Counted from the stretch's first letter, positions 1 to 12,552 are shown. The stretch is DNA of 64,000 bases from Armillaria gallica (GCA_037576215.1 JBANDB010000004.1:3472001-3536000); one strand, 5' to 3'. Numbers and translations: made by a program. Notes: a model not told the origin generated them from the sequence alone.

Positions 1-1402
1 GCCTGAAGCAATTCGGCGGGAATGATGATGTTCAGGGTTCCGATGTTCCAATGTTGCACGTATCCTTCGTCATCCTGCAGGACGGTTTAAATGGGTCGAT
101 TTGAAATGAAGACTAGAGGCTTACCAGATTACCGAGAAAAAATGATAGGTAATAAAGACTGTCGAGCGGATAGCAGGCTGTGATTCCTGTAATGTACTCC
201 TGCGCGAAGCCGAGCAATTTTCGGTGTCGAAGCAGGGCTGCAAAGTCCATTAGAATTTGGTGCCGAGAAGCATCCACATCGTTCGCCTTGAATTCGACCG
301 TCAGCATGCACAGGAAGATATCAAAAGCCTCCTCTCTAAAGGTAGTAATCTCATTCAGAATATTGTGATCGCTTGCGAACTTTTTGATATCTCTCATAGT
401 TGGTAGGGGCAACTTGTAAGAGACCTGACCATCGCATATCATGCTGGTGGGGGTACCGGCTGGGGCATTCTTAGTGTACGTTTTGCTCATCGAAGTCATT
501 ACTTTGTGGTCATATCTGCCAAGGACATAATAAGCATGCCAATTTCTGATTGTCATGAAATTTACCTTATTGCATTCAGCCCTCGCCTCTCCGCCACCTC
601 CCTGACGATCCGCGCCAATATGTTATCTACAACACAGCGAGATGTGGCCTCATTTGGACTGGGTCGTTGACTGATAACGAAACGAAGATTCTTCTGCAGT
701 TCTGAAAGTCCTCTCCACGCTTCTCGGAGGTTATACTGGTCGGTCTCCAACGTAAATTGACCTCGGAATGACCCCAAGAGATGTTTAGCAAACTCTCTTG
801 TCTTGGGGGTTTCTCTGATGTTATCTTGGACTGATATGAGATCTTCCTATGAGCGAAAATAACATGTATGCCAGACAGGTAGACAGACAAAAACGGACTG
901 ACTCGTAGAGCTTTTGGGAGTTGGGGACGGAGGAGCTTCTCTGTTTGCTCCTCAATCGCAGAAGGCCTATCAGATATAAGGTCCGCTTCTACTTTGGCTG
1001 CCCCAGCCCATCTCATAAATATTGGGGTACTCAGTATTCCAGACTCATGCATGAAATAGAGATTGTCTTTGATCCTCCTGTACGCCTATTGTTAGCGAAA
1101 GAGTGTCGGAAGAGTAATGATAGCACAACGCACCAAACTCGCCCTTAATACTGTTACTTTCAGAGGAGTTCAAGCTTGATTCAAGCTGGTTGTCGTATAC
1201 AAGTACGTACGAGTCTCGGTGATCGGACCGAAAGCCGTCAACGTGGCGTGAGAAACGTCGGCCTATAGAGAACCCCCTTTCTGTTCTTTCCCGCCGGCCT
1301 CCTGGGTGTTCATTTCCTTGGTAACCCCAATACAATTCCCAGCTAATGCAGTACTAACTGGTTTTCTAAACTATAAACTGCCTTTTCCATCTTGGCCAGC
1401 AT
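1..1402 (-). CDS. Partial multi-exon hypothetical protein, 3' end off the window
   Basis: I do not recognise this gene. Open stretches on the minus strand connect through plausible introns: one segment ends KGEFG and continues as AYRRIKDNLYFMHESG across an intron near 1090-1135; another ends ALR at about 900 and resumes as EDLISVQDN near 840; a third ends at NAIR near 565 and resumes as YDHKVMTSMSK near 520. The last open segment, with Leu/Phe-rich sequence, runs down to about 113 and presumably continues through another intron beyond the left edge. The start shown is the ATG at 1402 (MLAKMEK); the join from there into the rest is uncertain. No catalytic motif, signal peptide or clear membrane segment is visible. 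Codon continuity across several intron-like gaps makes a real gene more likely than chance ORFs. Confidence 0.4.
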
Positions 1403-1644
1403 ACACTGCTGAATATTAGATGTTCGAACGTCTTTTGACAATGGACTCGGACTTGCCAACAAACCTCGAACTGTCAATGATGAACAAGGATCTGGAACAC
1501 CCTGCGCATATCTCCGAGGAAAAACAGTTGCATACCTCCTGGACGATAATAGGAGAAAAAATCTCACTTCTTATACCACTTCTATGCTTGCAATTGGGGT
1601 ATATAGACTGACTACGGTGCTCAGCACCCCACAACTATTCTTTG

Positions 1645-3258
1645 ATGTCCTCGTCGACGCCCTTGTCCGGTGAACACAAGCATGTGTCGCCCTTACCTTG
1701 GGTCCAAGGGTGATCGTGCGCTTACGGGCCTCCTATCATCGTCTCGGTGGGAATGTCTCTGGATTTATTCTTCCAGGGCGTTTTGACGGCTCAGGTGAAC
1801 GTTTTGCAGAATACCAAGCACAGGTTGTAAATCACAGACCTGCCACGTTCTCCAATTATTATTCGTGGTGTGGTAACAAAGATGGCCTCCGTACTGGCCC
1901 TTTTGACGACACTGAAATCTGTACAGGTGCGCTGCTTGCAATAATATATCCGACAGTCGCTGACTGGTCTTTAAATTCGCACGAGGGATCATTCACGTCT
2001 AAGTAACGCCTTCAGTTCCATTGTATGGATCCAAGATCAAATACATATTCAAGCCATCCTTGCGCTGCCGTATGTTTTCAATCTCAGCATGCAAGCCATG
2101 TACTCACACCGTTCTAGAACGATATCGTGGTATGTCATCGGTACGTAGAGCTCAGGACTATTTCACCGCTTTTGATTGACGACGGTCTTTGCAGGAAACG
2201 TCCTTATGGTGAGGTCACCACCAATTTATGGATTTATTAAGCCAACGTGTGTCGAAACAGATAGCTGTGATTGGCTTCTACATTCAACGTTTCTTTTGCT
2301 ATCGCTCATATGCTCTACCGAAAATGTGGTGGATCACCGCATCCATCATGGTGCTATATGTCTTAGGCCTGACTTCTGCCATAGTCGCAGTATTTGGAAC
2401 CTTCGTGATGCTCAAACTTGGCGTTGCTGACACTACTCAATAAACCTACTAAGCGTCTTGGGAGCTTGGCAAACTAGTTCACTGCGGTAAGCTTTGTGAT
2501 TCCCCATTCCGTTCAATTCTAACACCACCCTAGCTTCCGTGCATTATGCAACTGCTTAAGCTTTCGGGACGGCTCATGTCCGTGATCCAGAGTCCAGTGC
2601 CAACTCTCTGCTTTCATTTAGTGACTGATGTTCTGCTGTCATCAACAACGGCATGGTCCCTCCTCAAGAACGGAAAACACGTATTGCCGCAGTACGTTCC
2701 CTTTTCGTGACCATCATCGTATACTTGTGTTGAGAGCCACGCAGAACCGCAAGTTTCCTCAAGGCCCTAGTTCGCCTCACCTTCCAAACAGCAGTGCTCC
2801 GGCGATTTGGTACGTACAATTACCCCGAATCCCGGCTTGTCCTCAATTCTTGAATAGCGCGATGATCAATCTCTACACGGGAGACAACTATTCGAAGAAT
2901 GTTTTCATCCAGGCGCTTCTGAAACTGTATGCGATTAGTATGATGTGGACACTCAATGCAAGACGGGCCATTCTGGTCGCCTTCGCAAGCGGAGGGAGCG
3001 ATGGGACCAGCACTGAGGAGGCTGTACCTAGAAACGTCGAGAGGACGAGAAGAGCATGTCATTTGATGTTTGAACCTACCATGATCAGCTTCCAACTCTT
3101 CTGTGCTCAGGACGAAATATCCTTTACTAATCTGAATGGACACATCAAGCCGGCAGTCGTCTCCGTACGCTTTCGTTCAGTGTTAGCACCCCCAAGCTGA
3201 CCTGATTTAGGTGCATGATATGTTCGCACATCCTGATAGCGATATCGAGATGGGATAG
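1645..3258 (+). CDS. DUF6534-family seven-helix membrane protein, copy 1
   Basis: This is a multi-exon basidiomycete membrane protein of unknown function (DUF6534 type). Exons recognisable by alignment with the paralogue at 5982-7635: the first helix (YGPPIIVSVGMSLDLFFQG, from 1723), MASVLALLTTLKSVQ (ending about 1931), the IVWIQ segment (about 2016), NVLM joined to IAVIGFYIQRFFCYR and the following helix (2190-2410), LVRLTFQTA (about 2768), and the C-terminal block VFIQALLKLYAISMMWTLNARR (2901 on), which is the family's most conserved part. The last exon reads VHDMFAHPDSDIEMG and stops at 3256-3258. The 5' end is a problem: the ATG at 1645 resembles the paralogue's start region, but an in-frame TGA lies at 1711-1713 before the first helix and no usable intron was found there. 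The gene may start elsewhere, or be damaged. Function unknown; a receptor-like role is only speculation. Confidence 0.72.
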
Positions 3259-3613
3259 GAAGCTGCAGGAGCTTCGTGATCTTGAGCCCACCCGCTGGAA
3301 AACCTTGATTCTATCACTGAGATATGGATCATGATACGACGATTGCGGTCGCATAGCTACCAGCGCCGCGCCATGCGAAGAGCGGGGACATGCCGGAATC
3401 GATTCATTGTGGGATGGCACCGCGAAGTAGTGGCGTAGTAATGACCGGCTGTAAGATTCCAATGATAAACTGCGTGTGTGTACTAGGATAGCATGATGAT
3501 ACTGTAAATGAAAGTGGTTGCGAAAAAATAAGTACAAGGAGATTCATGAAAGAGGTAGTAGTAAATTCCGTGTTACCCCACCAATGTTATAATGCTAGGC
3601 AAAGATGGCTCGA

Positions 3614-5421
3614 TTAACTCCAACCAGATGGTAGTCCAACTCTATTCTGGCTGCTCGCTGAGGATCTCGTTGATCCTTCCGCCGTTAGGAATCCAGAGTA
3701 CAAACTGGGGTCCTCATCTTCTTCCAAAGATCCACGCCGTGTCGGTTCGCGTCGACTTACCCATCCCCAGCGGCTCTGACTCTCGCTTTCGTCCCAGTTT
3801 CCATAGTTACTGCTCACAGACCCATACATACGCCCGCTCAAGGTCCGCCTGTTTGGCTCGGGATTACCAGCCAAGTGCTTTCTCAGGCTTCGGATCGATT
3901 GTTGTCGTTTGGGCGGAACCAATATCCGAGCCAAATTAAGCTCTCCATCTTCTTCATCACTGCTCTCGTCATGGTCGGTTTCGGGATCGATACCCCAGCC
4001 TCTGAGATATCGGTGCCCATTGACGGCCAGCTTCGGAGGAGCAGTGGCGATGGTCCATTCGGTAGGTTCGCCCTCTACTCTTGTCCTGGCGAGGGTCGGC
4101 AAGTTTGCGTCGCCCTTCTTCCTTCTGCCTCGCTCCCTTGGCTTTGATATCTTCTCTTCTCGTTCGCCATCCCTCGTCCTTGAGGTAGCCCGACTTGATG
4201 GGGCGCTATGGCAGGAGACTCTAGTCCGACTGACCTCGCCTACACTACGCCGTGATCGTCGTTTGGACATCTGTGCCATAAAAACCGGCGGCGGTCTTCC
4301 TCGTGGAGGTGAGGGTTGGGGCTCGTTTTTAGGTCCCCCAATGTATCCTATGCCACCGTACATTACTGCACGAGCGACAGTTTCGAGCCATGTATGAGGA
4401 AGGGGTGGTGCTTGTTCTTCTTTAACTTGTTTAAGATTCGCAGGTGGAGTCGACCTGGGGCGCTGTGGCAAGTTTGCAACCGAAGCCATATGCCGGAGAT
4501 AAGCACCTGCACGAGAAGGCTGAGGTTGCATAATGGGCTCTGATGGCTTGTGAGAAAGACGATTTGAAGGATTGTATGACGGTAAATGTGAAGGAGTGTT
4601 AGGATTACGCCTTGACAAGGCGGGTGAATTCGGTAGTCGTTGAGAATGCAACGAAGTGTAAGAAGGATTATTGTTATAGGCATATAACCTTGAAGACGAC
4701 TGCTGTGTATATTCGGTATTCCGTGAAATCGGTCGGTGAGATTGGTAGCTGGGTTTGGGGGTGGGTCCGGCACAGTCCATGGACGAAGTGCTCCCTGTAG
4801 ACGGGGACCGCTGGCGCTGTTTCTGAGCGACACGGTGTGGGACGGGTGAAGGTGGTGAATAAGTTCTCCGCCTCTCAACGGTTGGCCGTGGTGGCACGCC
4901 GGTCGTGTCTTGGCGGAGGCTGGACGGCGTCAAATTGGCGCCACCAGGCATCAGGCCAGCAAAAAAACCGACTACACCGCGTAGACTTGGCCGTTGGGGA
5001 CTGCCTTCCCGACGGTTCCGCTCGCCGTGCTCGATACGCTCAGCTTCCGGTGTGAATACACGTGTTTCCTTGTATCCCGCCTCTCGCAGGAGATCTTCGA
5101 GCCGCTCGTACGTCTGAGACGTACCACGTCGATGGAGAGGTACGCGACCGAGATCCGGATAACGCGACCTTGAGCGTCCTGTACGCTGGGGCGGCGTTTT
5201 TGGTTGGGGAGGTGAGGAGTGGGAGGCCGAGATCGACGACGAGAGTGTTGGTGATATCGTCGAGTTCGACGATGAGGGTGTCGGGTAGCTCGTCTATACC
5301 GCAAAGAATGAGGCCTCCAGGTCAGCAAGGCGACTACCAAGGACAAGAAACAACGAACCGTAACGGGCTGCACTCGTTGTCGATATTGCATACTGCTTTG
5401 AGGATTCTTCGAGGTCGCCAT
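3614..5421 (-). CDS. Ser/Pro/Arg-rich low-complexity protein, unknown function
   Basis: Two exons: 5421-5359, then a 65-nt GT-AG intron (5358-5294), then one long exon 5293-3614, giving about 580 residues. Phase is kept, joining ...VQPVT to TSYPTPSSS. The protein is rich in Ser, Pro and Arg. It has a short charged helix near the start of exon 2 (YERLEDLLREAGYKETRVF), long disordered Pro/Ser tracts, a hydrophobic Gly-rich patch (AVMYGGIGYIGG) that may be a conserved core, a basic stretch, and an acidic run (DHDESSDEEDGE) near the C terminus. No enzyme motif was seen. It lies between two DUF6534 genes. Composition suggests a nuclear or scaffold protein, but that is inference only. The long uninterrupted frame and the good intron make it a real gene. 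Confidence 0.75.
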
Positions 5422-5981
5422 TGCTCTACTGCGATACTATCTTGTACCAGTCGAGCTCGCTGTGCCAAACGGCGTGAAGGCCCTACAATGGCCTGTATGT
5501 ATCGTCGTCGTCGTCGTCGAGAGTGAAATTTGTGAGCCTGGGCGAACCGACGCCGGGCCCGAGTCGAGGACCAATTTACAAATCAAATAATTGTCGAAAC
5601 AGTAAATAATGCATTTACCATATTAAGCCAACATTCCCATCACATGACTAAACGCGTTTACTCTTCGGTCTGATCCGAGTCATCCGACTTCTTGAATACA
5701 CATTTATTTAAAAGCCTTTTATATGTGGTCATTCCAGATTACAACAGCTCTTCTTAATAAATGCACTCTTCTATTACTGTGATTATCGCGTCCATATCAT
5801 GATTCGTACATACATGTTAGACACCGCCGCCGTCAAGAAACGTCAGATGGCCTTCAAGCCACTAGTAGGAACAGCTAACGCGTCATTGTCGGAATACTTA
5901 CGGACACAATACAACCCCCCGCGCTGATTGACTACATTCATTATGAAAATATAGCGTATGTAATAAAGATACATCATACAT

Positions 5982-7635
5982 TCATATTTGTTTAGTATAC
6001 ACGCTTGACGACTTGATGTCCTCTTCCAAAGGCGAATGATCACCCTTTTTGGTTGGCATAGATTCTATATCCTGGTCAAACTGGAAAGATCGAATATCGT
6101 TATTAGTCAATGCAGACCATTGCGATTGAATAACGTACCCGGCTTTCCGTATGTGTGACAACCTGGATCCCGCTCATCGCAATATCCTCGCCAACGTTGA
6201 CCCGCCTTCGCATCATCGATCTTGAAAAATCCATTCGGGTGGGCTCGTTACTAGTACCTCCGGTTAGACTAGAAGAACCATTCGCCACCCGGATACGTCT
6301 CCTCGCGTTCAGTGTCCACATCATGCTGATGGCGTACAATTTTGGCAGAGCCTGGATAAACACATTAGAGAAACCTCTAATGTTGGGGTTTTTCAAGTAG
6401 ATAAATATTAGGTTGATCAGCGCGCTGTTGGATAGTACGGTGGCCGGTCTACGCTGAGTAGATGATTGGGATCAAGGAGAAAGCACATACCACACAGCAG
6501 CGGGCGTAGCAGTTTGAAACGTAAGCCGTACGAGCGCATTTATCATGCCAACAGTCCTGTACCGTCGTTGGTATGGAAAGCAATGGGAGCAGTAGACCAC
6601 GTACTGCGGCAAGACATTCTTCTTTGTCTTAAGAAGGAAATATGCTGTTGTGCCCGCAAGCAACACGTCACCAGCTAAGGAAATAAATTATAAGAAAACG
6701 ATACGGTGGACGCGAGATCAGACTGACTGAACACAATGCCATAATGCGCCGACACTAAAGGCACGTTGTCAGGACTTGGTCAGACTTTATAGAAACGCAC
6801 AGGTACGCACACCATGGAGCCAGGTTGTCTGATTCTTGAGAATTTGATATATAGTGGATCTGCAAAACAATCAGTCCTAACTCGAGAAGAATTCAACGAC
6901 AGCCGTACTGCAGCGGCGACAGAGCCAACGGCAAACAAGTAAAGAAACAAGATCGGCGCAACTATCCACCACAATTTTGATATTGCGTATAGTCGGTAAC
7001 AAAAATAGAATTGCACGTATAGTGCGATGAGCGCAACGAACAGGGTATTGCCTGTAAAACGTTAAACGTTTAGATGCAGAGCATATAAAGAAACAATGAG
7101 GACGCACATCTTTCATACCAAGCATCGTTCCGCATGTCAGCGGCACTATCGAAATCATCAAAATACACTATCTGCTGCACCCAAACAATGACACTGGTAG
7201 GGACTGGCTTAAATTCTTGTGGTCTTTAAAACAGGACGGGCTTCTTACAAACACTGAGCACAACAATCGACATGAGTAGCCGAAGAAACACTCAAGAAAG
7301 GGGACTAACAGACCTGTATAGATTTGAGAGTCGTGATGACAGCGAGGACCCACACTGATACCGTAAGTTGATAGCCATCGGTGCTACTATACCACAAATG
7401 ATAGTTCGAGAACTAACGCAGACTGTTAGGTTTATAATTATACCGATACTAAGAGAGCAGTTCACCTGGGACGTGAGCACGCCTTGGAGAAGCAGATCCA
7501 GGCACAGCCCAACCAGCTAGCACCACGTCAGAACGCAAGACAGACAAAGAAAACGCAGCAGTAGATACCCAGGGACCAAGAGTTCTAGCTGCGTCGCTGT
7601 TGCCATCCGGATTAGCTGGAGGGTCCGACGCCATT
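5982..7635 (-). CDS. DUF6534-family seven-helix membrane protein, copy 2
   Basis: Minus-strand paralogue of the gene at 1645-3258. It starts MASDPPANPDG at 7635. Exon 1 ends GPW and joins LVGLCLDLLLQGVLTSQ through an intron of about 50 nt. Later exons hold VSVWVLAVITTLKSIQ (about 7350), IVWVQQIVYFDDFDSA (about 7180), NTLFVALIALYVQFYF with the following LWWIVAPILFLYLF helix (about 7040-6900), ALVRLTFQTATPAAVW (about 6530), and VFIQALPKLYAISMMWTLNARR (about 6350). The last exon is FDQDIESMPTKKG... ending VYTKQI with the stop at 5982-5984. Every recognisable block has a counterpart in copy 1. This copy has a clean start and no stop interrupting the blocks, so it is probably functional. Role unknown; several hydrophobic helices place it in a membrane. 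Confidence 0.8.
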
Positions 7636-10190
7636 CTAAGCACCAGAAGGTAAAAGGAAAGGTGCCAGAGGCCTCGAGATCCCTTACTTAAGAGAAAGCT
7701 TCTTTGCCTATGTGAAAATAAAGGGGCGGAAAGGTGAGCGGAAAATCATTCTTCGAAGATCTTATGGTGAAATCAGAAGCTAGAGGCCGGTACGCGCGGT
7801 AGGTCGCAGAAGTGGTTCTAAGGGGGGAATGCCTCCGTGTATGCACAGCAGTCGCTTCGAGCGCAGTCGCTCGGGCCGCGCCTGAATTGAGTGCTTCAAC
7901 CTCGGAGTTGCAGGTCGCCTTATGTACTGATCAAAGTGTTGCGTTGTCAAGAAGAGCAACAATAGGTAGCAGCCTTTGAGAAAAATTCCACCAGTTTGTG
8001 GCAGAGGCTCAAAGAAATACGGTGGTCCAAAACGCATCAGGCAGGGTAAAGCGCCACTGAAATATGATCGATCAAGAAGGAAACCTCGATAAACTCGGAC
8101 TCGGCGAGGAAGACGTACATAATAACTTGCAAGTGGTATCCTGAGGCACCGTTTCTCTCCGTAACCGGAATGAACATAAGAAAGTGTATCAGGTCCCTTC
8201 ATTGAAATTTGAGCTGCGCACCGCACTCAGAGCAACCATATTAAAACAACTCCGTGTCATCGGAAGGAATATCTGACTGGGACAAAGTTTCCAAAATTTC
8301 TCCAGAAGGCACCTATAGGCTCCAAGCAAGTACATATGCGCAGGAAGGCAGATTCGTGGGTTTGCCTTGGCAATGAATACGAGGTATGATGCATAATGTT
8401 CGTAGGTAACAAGATCCGGTCTCGTGTAGCTGGGAGAAGGACGCCGGGTCTCATTTTGCTCTTGAACGCAAAATATCTTGGACTTCAAGTTGTCGTCCTA
8501 TGTCCGCACCGGGTCATCCCAGACTATATATTGATGTACACGAATCTTGTCGTAAGACGCGTAAGCCGCCGGTAAGTAGACCAGTGACTGCGGCAACTCT
8601 GAGGGGAACTAGGGTTGACCTCAAGTCTCGACGAACTCGCAGGCCACGCCGGCGTAACACCCGTTGCAATGCAAACATCAAACCGGGTCTGTTTGTTCAA
8701 TATAAGTATCCCTGTAACACTGCTCTCGTTGGAAGGGTCGTGGTGTGGTATTCAGACCCGCGCCTGCACCAAAGCCGACAGAGTCGACGGCCACCTGCGG
8801 GATTGAGCCGGGGGTTATCCGTGTGTACCATCGTCATCAGCGATTCAGGTCATTCAGAGGGGGCGTACATATGATGGGCCCTTATGTGACGTTCGTCTGT
8901 CAGAAAGGTAGCTCAATGTCATTTTCGTCAACCAGGAATTATTGACATTACTGGCCACGGAATTAGAGGACACCGCGCGTACACTCTCTGCTCCTTTTTG
9001 GGCCTGTCTTCCGAATACCGGATTTCCGTTAATGTTGGTGGAGCCCTTGACAGTTAGGACCCGTATCGCGGTACCTATACATGCGTATACTTTGTAATTC
9101 CAAAGACGTTTCTTCCCTCGACAATTAAGTACCGGACAGTACTGCTGTTTCTGTTTCTTGGGACTCATGGTTACCATGGAGAGAAAGATGCCCATGACTG
9201 CATCGATGAGCATCTGGGGCGTCCTGCTCATGCAAAGTGGCCTATCTCGTTGTCGAAGACAATGATTCTTGGCGTTGTTTCCGGATAAACCTGTCTCCAC
9301 ATAATTCCGTTTTGCTGAATGACGAAAGTCGCCAGCAACGAGCGCCGTGACTTATATTCAGAATCAAGGCTAAACGGACAAGGTCAGACTCTTTTGGTGT
9401 GTATACGCTGCTATACATACGTACCCCAAGCATAGGACTTTAACATCCAAAGCCTCTAGGAATAGAACTCGTTACATTATCGGCGATCGATCCGTCTGCA
9501 GTTCATTTCCGACAACTGTTGGCACCTTCGTTGAGATGGCCATTGATCCGCAACAAAACCGGCGAAGAACTTGCCTGGCCGACGAGCGCAGGGGTCGGAA
9601 GGAGGCTTGAAAACAATCTGACATACTTCGATTGACATGTCGCCTCCATGCATAGTGACTGCCCTGGATAGCCCACCTCAGCACCTGAAGCAGCGGAGCC
9701 GAAGCGTCAACCTCTTCCCTTGGTTACGTCGGTCGGTAGTTTGGCTAGACCTCTGAGATTTCTGATGCTGAGGAAGGAATCCATTGAGTATGTGACACAT
9801 GCCATGCCAGCAGATGCTAGTAATAGCTCGGGACCGATTTCGATGTCATTTTCGATATTGGGGGTTGTCAAGACGGAATATCTCTTGTGTTTTTTGAAAC
9901 TACCAGCAACACGAAGAGGGCCCATTGTACATTGGCAGTCTCGAATTCGGGCTAAGATCAAAATAATGGAGGAGGTATGGTTCGTTATATCGAACGTCGT
10001 GGAGAGGTGTGGCAGTTCGTAGGCGTACATCTTCTCGCCGTCCGTTCTCCGAACGACAGTACAGCAAACCACACACGATCTCCCCGATATCTTGTGGCCT
10101 TCATTCACTTCCAATCGAGGGTGTATGCTCCGCCCAAGAAAATTTTAAATACAGAGACGAACTCCTCGAGTCTGCAGCATAGGAGCGAAT
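7636..10190. other. Long stretch without a confident gene
   Basis: About 2.5 kb in which no ORF gives a recognisable family or a convincing exon chain. Minus-strand open stretches at 7780-8488 and 8854-9300 carry no motif. The one at 9707-10114 has a C-terminal FLSIRNLRG-like string reminiscent of the end of basidiomycete DUF6533-type seven-helix proteins, but nothing upstream supports it. The region may hold decayed genes. Confidence 0.4.
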
Positions 10191-10194
10191 GAAC

Positions 10195-10500
10195 TCATTC
10201 CTCAGCTTCCTCTCTTCCCCTTCCTCCTTCATCTTGATCTGACCTTGTCCGACGGAGCCCTAAGGCGCTATAACGAGACCCTCGTCAATACACATGGAGA
10301 CGATTCCACGCTCAATGTCGTAGCCCACGACCGGCCAGAGACCTTGGGCGGATTACGAAGGGTGCGAGGGCGTGAAACTTGGCGTAGACATTGGCTTTGA
10401 CGACCATCCAGACAGGCGCGTCTGATATTCCAAGGTGAAGGACTTGCCCCTACGTGGCAACGACATCAATACGTTCGTCGTGTAGTCCTACCCGTGAACG
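10195..10500 (-). pseudogene. Aldo-keto reductase (aryl-alcohol dehydrogenase-like) relic
   Basis: Minus-strand translation gives LHLGISDAPVWMVVKANVYA, matching the fungal aldo-keto reductase segment around LGISDTPAWVV-KAN. It is followed, in another frame, by QGLWPVVGYDIERGIVSMC and IDEGLVIAP, then a stop where the family has Trp (the AP-W-G-LG motif), and then GSVGQGQIK. A frameshift lies near 10348, a stop near 10266 and another stop near 10488. The family reduces aldehydes and ketones with NADPH, but only about 100 residues of the C-terminal half of the barrel remain. No N-terminal half (with the D-x-A-x-x-Y motif) was found upstream. It is a dead fragment. Confidence 0.75.
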
Positions 10501-11847
10501 TAAAGTATATCGATGCAATCGGTGCGTAACTTCCTGAGTAAAAAGCGGAGGAAGAGACGGAGGGATTTCGTGTGATTTCTACAGTAAAAGGCTGCGATAG
10601 ATGCCTAATGGCGTCTTTGCGACCTTTGCAGTGGAAACGGTGGACGCTGCTAGGGAATCTTCGTCAAACTAGGCGTGTTCATGAGTTTGACGAAAACTCA
10701 CCGATTCAGCGTAAGGAAGAACAAGTAGAATGTGGATGGCAGGGAAAAAGGTGAAATGTCATGGTCCATCAGTGCTCGAGCAATTAGCGCCTCAGCATTT
10801 ACGACCATCAAGGCGCATCACGGCACGACGCAGATCCTAATTTTCCCAATAATTGCAACGCCTGACATAAACGTCCCCCAGCCACATATGCTACAGCGTG
10901 TTTATCCGGTCGAAAACTTGGAGAACTTGGAGAAGGAGAGGCAAGAAAAGACCGGTAAACGTCGACTGACGCAGCGCCTTCCATGCCATCGCTGCTGACC
11001 AGACAGTTTCAACTATCGATGTGAAGAATCGCAAACGTTGCCAAGGCCCTGAATTTGAGTACAGAAACCATCATGGCAGTCGTGGGTCAATAACAGAGGA
11101 GTACTCCTTGTCCATCAAGACGTTGTCTATGGATTGTTGTTATCCTTTGTAGCATATCAGTTCCTTCCAGCAAAGTTTTTGAACAGCAGCCCGACTGCAC
11201 GAACGGTAATGATGAATACTTGATAGAATTGGTCGGGTCCTGTCGGGCGCAGCCTTGAAGATATTCGGCACTGATGTGGCCTAACAGGTTTTCAGAGAAA
11301 CACAGCAGTAATTTGGTACACCGCTCTGGTAATTGAATTTGCTGGAGGTGATTGTTGGGAGGAAGAGGCACGATTAGGTAATATGCCTTTATGAACTCCC
11401 GATCGCGACCCGCCCAACCAAATCGCTAACCGCCATGCAGCCAAATCTCTAACATGGATCATTTCATTTGTTTTCCCGATAAATGGATCACCAGAATATG
11501 TTTAGCTGGATCTGATACTCAGTTCCATCTTTTACGTTCGTTTGGGCCCCCGGCCTAGACTGAATTTGCCTCAAAAACGACCAGTCTAAGGCCTGTGGTA
11601 ACTGCTACGCACAATGACAGATCTCTATAATTGAAAACATCCTGTGCATCTACTGCGAAAGCGCAGGCAGCGCAGCTCTTATTCAGGAGTACAAAGGCTT
11701 CAGGTCCTTCTTGAACCGTCTTTCCCGAATATATTCTCTCTGCCTCTGCTCTGAGTTCTTCGTCACTCTTTCTACAAATCACACTCTCTGTAGACACCTC
11801 TCTTACACTTTCTATCATTTGACTGAGATAATATAGGTTCTCCGAGC
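10501..11847. other. Intergenic, no gene recognised
   Basis: Only short ORFs with no family resemblance on either strand. The last part, just before 11848, is the presumed promoter and 5' UTR of the secreted-protein gene. Confidence 0.4.
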
Positions 11848-12552
11848 ATGGTTTTCTCCGCCAAAGTTATTCTTCTCTTTTTCGCCTCCGCAGTCCTTGC
11901 TGGCTCCATGCATGATGGCAGCCTCAAGAGACACGCAAATTTGAAGAGCCGTCTTGCGAGTCGAATTCTTGAGGTACGTTCCGAGTCCGTTGAAGCTTAC
12001 TATGGGTTCCAGGCAAGGGTTTTTACTTCTCTGTTTGATGCGAGAGTTTGACGATCTCGTTTTATTATTCATTAGAACAGCACCATCACCGCCTGTGGTG
12101 TATATTTCAACACGGACTACATCATTGGATTGAGCTCTGACTATGTGACCGCTGACTACATTGACAACTGCGGCAGGTCGGTGAGTGCTATGCAACCTTT
12201 TCAAGCCTTGGGATGTATTCATAGATGTTCTCCATAAGTAACTGTCTACCTGACCGACGACAGCTCTTCTTCCATTGAGCTCACCGTTGGCGACTCATGC
12301 GAGAGTGACGCCTACCTCTCCGTTGCTGCCTTCGAAGCCCTTGCAGGATCGCTCGATGCTGGTGTTCGTGAGTGACTCGGATTATGTTACACTTCTGATC
12401 TAATCTCGTCGTGTAGTGAACATCACTTGGTCATTCATTGACGAAGCCACCACGACCGTATCTTCCGGTGTGTATTTCTTTGGCTTTCTGGCATTTGAGA
12501 ACAGTCGCCGTTAACACATGTTCTAGCATCTACTGGAGCTTCCAGTGCCTGA
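11848..12552 (+). CDS. Small secreted double-psi-beta-barrel (RlpA/barwin-like) protein
   Basis: Starts MVFSAKVILLFFASAVLAG, a classic signal peptide. The mature part carries ITACGVYFNTDYIIGLSS, the usual ACG-Y-N...VVALS opening of fungal DPBB/RlpA-like secreted proteins, then VTVYLTDDSSSS, CESDAYLSVAAFEALAG and NITWSFID before a short Ser/Thr tail. These proteins are extracellular and cysteine-poor to moderate; many are expansin-like or plant-interaction proteins, but activity cannot be inferred here. The last two introns are ordinary (donors after 12370 and 12470; AGs before NITW and the STGASS tail). Earlier junctions are odd: the first intron may be GT-AG (11974-12075) or GC-AG (12013-12075), and the good donor at 12181 spliced to 12239 breaks the frame. 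Only a GC donor at 12173 keeps it. Either unusual splicing or a one-base defect is implied. Confidence 0.6.

Noticed and set aside
3145..3537. 130-codon minus-strand frame rich in His and Ser at the end of the first DUF6534 gene
   Set aside because: Lies antisense to the last exons and 3' flank, with no family resemblance.
9707..10114. Minus-strand frame ending in FLSIRNLRG, similar to the end of DUF6533-type seven-helix proteins
   Set aside because: Only one short string matches and no upstream helices were found; too weak to annotate as a gene.
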